DNA of 64,000 nt. It comes from Alisma plantago-aquatica (lineage: Eukaryota; Streptophyta; Magnoliopsida; Alismatales; Alismataceae). Both the position numbers and the translations under genes were made by a program. The stretch is from NCBI GenBank assembly GCA_963693085.1, contig OY856409.1:1337862915-1337926914 (forward strand), given 5' to 3'. The number at the start of each line of letters is the position of its first letter. Position 1 is the first letter of the stretch. The notes beneath the pieces were generated by a model that was not told the origin of the DNA, ran no database searches, and saw nothing but the letters and a program-made list of their open reading frames with translations. Of the stretch, positions 59,880-64,000 are shown in pieces.

Positions 59880-60770
59880 GAAACCGTTTGCACTTTGGGT
59901 CTCCAAACGGTCTTGAGACCGTTTGGTCCAAACCTTCTCAAAACCTCATGGACCAAAAAGATACTTCAACACTCAATCGATTCAAGATTTCAATCCATGG
60001 ACCAATTATAAATTGAACCACTAAAGTATTCATCAATTGGACCACTGAATCACCATTCAATTAGACCTTCAATTTAGGGTTTTTAACCCAATTGAACTAG
60101 GTTTGATAATCAAGAAACCATCACTTAGGGTTTTGAAATCGAGGATCCATCAATGGTTGACATTGTGGAACCAAATCAATTGAAATCAATGAACTATCAT
60201 CATCACATGATATGACCTGACCTCAAACGGTCTTGGATGACCTCCAAACGGTCTTGAGACTGTTTGGGTGTTCTCCAAATGGTCTTGAGACCGTTTGCCC
60301 ATTTCATCATCAAAATCCATAACATCCAATTAGGGTTTTGGACCATTGGATTGATTATCAAATCAGCACTTAGTTACAATTCAATTTGGTACCTTTGGAC
60401 CTTCAAACACTTAGCCATAATTAACCCTAGACCTCCAAACGGTCTTGGATGATCCCCAAACGGTCTTGAGACCATTTAGGTGATCCCCAAATGGTTTTGA
60501 AATCGTTTGGGTCAATCAACCCAAAACATCATCTCAATCAATTTCAAAATCAACACTTAGCTGATTAGGGTTTGCACTTAAGGAATCATTCACAATTGAA
60601 GCCTTCAAGATTAAACCAATTGAAACCATTGGATCAAGATCCAAGTACCACATCATATATCTTCAAATGGTCAACCATATCAAATGGTCAACCATTCCAA
60701 ACAGTTTGGAACCCAAACCACCAAACGGTTTGCAAACCGTTTGGACTCAACATTGAAACTGTTTGCCCTA
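59880..60770. repeat. Repeated 20-bp palindrome AAACGGTCTTGAGACCGTTT
   Basis: Full or near-full palindromes at 59905, 60246, 60277, 60458, 60489 and 60723, plus half-sites (AAACGGTCTTGGATGA) near 60224 and 60437. They share the half AAACGGTCT, and some pairs keep matching substitutions. Confidence 0.88.
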
Positions 60771-62160
60771 GATATTTGGGGAGGTGTTTGCTTATGATGA
60801 TGTCATCATCATCAAGCTCCAAACTCACGAAATATTATGTGATTTCCTTGGAGATTGCATCAATCAACCAAACTTAATTTTAGAAATGTAGAAATGATCA
60901 CCAATTGATAAGGAATTGATTGCAATAATAAAATTAAGGGTTCAAGTTATAAAACCCGCCTCCAATTGAGATCCAAAGCTCCAAGCTCACGGAAACAATG
61001 GTGGATGAAGATTTTGCAACTCCCCCTAGGCTCATCCTCAAGCTTTTTGTTGAAAAGATTGTCTAGGGTTGAAGAGGAGATCGAAATAAGAAGAAATCCA
61101 TGATTTATGTTCGATTTCCACCATGGAATCAAGGTGAAAAGAGGTCAAGAACCTTACCAACAGGTTGGGGGTTGTCATCTTGATCCTCCACAGATCCTTG
61201 GCCATTTTCCAAGCAAGGGGAAAGAAAGGAATCCGAAAAAGCCTTTCATTTGGCTTGTAAAGGGTCTTTTATAAGAAATTCAAGGAGAGCGAAAATGCCT
61301 TATAAAAATTCATTAAATCCCAAAAATGGTGCCGCCTCTTCCCCATAAACTCCTTGGCCACGAAGCCATCTTGTTTGCCTATTATTCCTATCAATTATCC
61401 ATGATTTAAAGAAAAGTAATTTAAGCACCTCAAATCATATTATACTAATATCCATATGTGAGTGGATATTTCTTTTTCTTATAATAATGTGAGTGAGTTA
61501 TCCACTCCCTTGGATATTTTCGTGGCCTAGCAAAGGCAAAAAGGTGTTCACACTTGAGAAAATTTAACCATCTCTTTTTTGGTTGAAGGCCCTTCAATTA
61601 TTTGATTTATTTTTTGTACTAAATCGAATTAGGGTTTCACTTAGGATTAAATCTTGATTATTTTAATATCAAGATTCTCTCTCCTCCAACTTAATTCAAA
61701 TGAGGTGCCCCTCTCATTTTCTTGCATCAACATGATGCCAAGAAATATTAGGGACCTTATTGAATTGGTAATTTGCATATTGAACCCTAGGTTTTGGGTA
61801 AATTGCACATTACACCAAAACTAGATTTTGATGCACAAACATTGCTTTATCAGCTCTTTCTTGGTACTCAGGCTTCCATAAGCCATACCACTGCATCATT
61901 TTCACTTTCATGATGCTTAAACACATGATGAACATATTATCATGCACAATTTGCACTTAAACCCCTCAACTTGGGTAATTTGCACTTTAGTCCAAAACAA
62001 GCAAAACATTGATTTCGACAATATTCAAAAAGGACTAGAATTGCACCATAAGTTCCTCTTGAACCCTAATTGATTTTCACAAGATAAGATTAAGCATATA
62101 ATCATCTCTCTTAATTAAAACACCTAGGGTTAAAGTATAACCCAGGTCAGGGATGTTACA

Positions 62161-62492
62161 AATTATAAACCTCTAACAAGGATTTCATCCCCGAAATCCC
62201 AGGAAAAAGGAGGGACAAATTATTCATTTATCATACCCTCAAGTCTCCACATAATATCTTAACATAATGGAGATATCATGGATCTATAGTACACACAAAG
62301 TTCCTTTCATTAATTCAACCTTATCAATGTTTATATTTATGCAAAGCATAAACCTCTAACATATGATGTCCATATTAGTGAAAGGAAGAAGCATAAAAGA
62401 GCATACTTCTATCATTACCCAAAAATATTTATCAAAAGGGGAAACATATGTATCTAACAGGGATAATTTACTCAGTAATCCTTTATTCATTT
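62161..62492 (-). other. Gypsy-B internal 3' end with degenerate purine tract
   Basis: On the minus strand GGGATTTCGGGGATGAAATCC followed by TTAGAGG and the LTR start corresponds to GGGACGAAATTCTTATAAGG before the Gypsy-A LTR. No coding sequence. Confidence 0.55.
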
Positions 62493-63313
62493 AGGAAAGT
62501 TCACTTAGCAAACTCTATGTAATTGGGAATGTTCACTTAGCTTTTCCTTTTTAATTAGGAAAGTTCACTTAGCATTTCCTATTAGTTGGGAATGTTCACA
62601 TAGCTTTTCCTTTTTAATTAGGAATGTTCACTTAGCTCTTCCTATTAGTTGGGAATGTTCACATAGCTTTTTCCTTTTTAATTAGGAATGTTCACTTAGC
62701 TCTTCCTATTAGTTGGGAATGTTCACATAGCTTTTCCTTTTTAATTAGGAATGTTCACATAGCTCTTCCTATTAGTTGGGAATGTTCACATAGCTTTTCC
62801 TTTTTAATTAGGAATGTTCACTTAGCTCTTCCTATTAGTTGGGAATGTTCACATAGCTTTTTCTTTTTAATTAGGAATGTTCACTTAGCTCTTCCTATTA
62901 GTTGGGAATGTTCACATAGCTTTTCCTTTTTAATTAGGAATGTTCACTTAGCTCTTACTATTAGTTGGGAATGTTCACATAGATTTTCCTTTTTAATTAG
63001 GAATGTTCACTTAACTCTTCCTATTAGTTGGGAATGTTCACATAGCTTTTCCTTTTTAATTAGGAATGTTCACTTAGCTCTTCCTATTAGTTGGGAATGT
63101 TCACATAGCTTTTCCTCTTTAATTAGGAATGTTCACTTAGCTCTTTCTATTAGTTGGGAATGTTCACATAGCTTTTCCTTTTTAATTAGGAATGTTCACT
63201 TAGCTCTTCCTATTAGTTGGGAATGTTCACATAGCTTTTCCTTTTCAATTAGGAATGTTCACTTAGCTCTTCTTATTAGTTGGGAATGTTCACATAGCTT
63301 TTCCTTTTTAATT
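62493..63313. repeat. 63-bp tandem array, 13 copies
   Basis: Unit starts at 62493, 62557, 62620 and then every 63 bases to 63251. Each unit consists of two related halves, AGGAATGTTCACTTAGCTCT and TGGGAATGTTCACATAGC, so the original period was about 31. Copies are nearly identical apart from the first two. It replaces the place where pol would be. Confidence 0.96.
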
Positions 63314-63779
63314 ACATTATACTCTCTAGATTATTTTAGAATGACTACTTGATTAGAGTAATAAAAAAGATAACAATCTAAGAGTTTCATACTTGCCTTA
63401 TCTTCAATGATCATATACCTGGCCAGGGTATATAAGTATTAAGATTAGGTAGTATGCACTTTATTTTCTATCATATTCCTCACTTTTCATATCATTATAC
63501 ACACATGATTTTTCCATTCCTAGATTTTCTCCAGGCATCACTTCTATATCTCATCTTGTATCACAAAGATAAGAGAGATTATAAGGCATTTTAAGAAATA
63601 CTGAGTAAGATGTAGTATCTCATCTTCCTTGTGTCCTTATAGGACTAGTCAAAGGAAGTTCAAAAATAACTACTTTTATATCTTTAACACATAGAATTAG
63701 GAAATGAAATATCATAATGAATTTATTTCATCTGACCTGTCTGGAACGTCTGTCCACGTCCTCTATTGTTACTAGAAAA
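63314..63779. other. Gypsy-B internal region, no gene seen
   Basis: AT-rich DNA. It includes ATACCTGGCCAGGGTAT at about 63416-63432, also found in the Gypsy-A leader. Confidence 0.5.
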
Positions 63780-63992
63780 CTACCTCCTTTGTGATCCTTG
63801 CTGACTTTGCCCCTGAGGTTGAGTCATCATTGAATTCCCGTCTGGACAATCCTTTACTAGATGTCCCGATTGTCTACATTGATAATAGATCCTAGGTGCA
63901 AAATAGGGTATGTGAGGTCCAGTTACCGATGTTGATGCTATGTCAGAGGCTCTACTTGGAACATTACTACGATCCCTATCCCTACTTGACAT
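63780..63992 (-). pseudogene. Gypsy-B gag fragment with zinc-knuckle remnant
   Basis: A minus-strand frame with YYQCRQSGHLVKDCP, a CCHC zinc knuckle whose first Cys is Tyr (TGT to TAT), followed by a Gln/Ser-rich tail (MTQPQGQSQQGSQ) typical of the gag end in plant gypsy elements. Gag packages the element RNA. The frame begins with an internal ATG; the rest of gag lies beyond the window edge. Confidence 0.75.
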
Positions 63993-64000
63993 CCATTGTG

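Larger units (their letters stand above)
57678..62160 (-). repeat. Gypsy-B 3' LTR, main part
   Basis: On the minus strand the LTR starts TGTAACATCCCTGACC at 62160. 58190-59290 is filled with irregular AGGGTTTCACATAGCATTA-type words. 59880-60770 carries repeated palindromes. No gene seen. A length near 4.9 kb after removal of CACTA-B is long for a plant gypsy LTR but within the known range. Confidence 0.72.
46661..64000 (-). mobile_element. Gypsy-B: gypsy-type retrotransposon, incomplete in the window, split by CACTA-B
   Basis: Minus-strand element inserted in the Gypsy-A 5' LTR. Read downward from the window edge: gag zinc-knuckle remnant (63992-63780), non-coding DNA, a 63-bp tandem array (63313-62493), a degenerate purine tract, and a 3' LTR from TGTAACATCCCTG at 62160 to CCCTTCA at 46661, interrupted by CACTA-B. 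Without CACTA-B the LTR is about 4.9 kb. No pol gene exists between gag and LTR, so this copy is non-autonomous or deleted. The 5' LTR and the second target-site duplication lie beyond 64000. Confidence 0.72.

Noticed and set aside
57678..62160. Host gene in the 4.5-kb stretch after CACTA-B
   Set aside because: It continues the Gypsy-B LTR, has no long frame, and consists largely of short-word repeats.
62493..63313. Regular repeat array as CRISPR
   Set aside because: The 63-bp units are continuous with no unique spacers, and the host is a plant.

Overview
The window is repetitive nuclear DNA from a flowering plant with a large, transposon-rich genome. Evidence: plant-type Ty1/copia and Ty3/gypsy pol genes, CACTA (En/Spm) transposons with tnp2 transposases, an L1-like LINE, initiator-tRNA-Met primer binding sites, long AT microsatellites and an AT-rich base composition. 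I cannot name the species; a monocot is possible but not shown. I found no convincing single-copy host gene. Almost all of it reads as transposons inserted into transposons, and several boundaries can be fixed by matching target-site duplications (TSDs).

Left part: a small non-autonomous LTR retrotransposon (590-3442, TSD AAGCC) lies beside an old minus-strand copia element, here Copia-B (about 3.9 kb to 37720). The Copia-B 3' LTR holds two MITE-like units embedded in AT microsatellites (4299-5218). It was then split by Copia-A (6671-35450, plus strand, 2.15-2.19 kb LTRs, TSD CATAT). The reverse transcriptase of Copia-A was split in turn by a 19.3 kb CACTA transposon, CACTA-A (12676-31988, TSD CAT). 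CACTA-A carries a decayed LINE, a tnp2 pseudogene, a multi-exon Ulp1-protease gene and, in that gene's large intron, an intact 315-codon reading frame that I do not recognise.

Right part: the Copia-B pol gene is cut at 37720 by Gypsy-A (minus strand, 3.3 kb LTR). The 5' LTR of Gypsy-A is cut at 46660 by a second gypsy element, Gypsy-B, which runs off the window at 64000. The very long 3' LTR of Gypsy-B (about 4.9 kb) is split by CACTA-B (47087-57674, TSD TCA). CACTA-B is the best-preserved element: its tnp2 gene has one nonsense codon and one single-base frameshift before an early stop, and its Ulp1 gene keeps the catalytic His and Cys.

The two CACTA elements share one plan: short CACTA inverted ends, subterminal repeat arrays, a GC-rich untranslated leader, the tnp2 transposase, then a second gene with a Transposase_24-like N-terminal half and a Ulp1-like cysteine protease. 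The unusual non-coding structures are a 449-bp tandem array in the tnp2 leader intron of CACTA-B whose every unit folds into three hairpins, palindrome-rich LTRs in Copia-A and Gypsy-B, and a 13-copy 63-bp array where the Gypsy-B pol gene should be.
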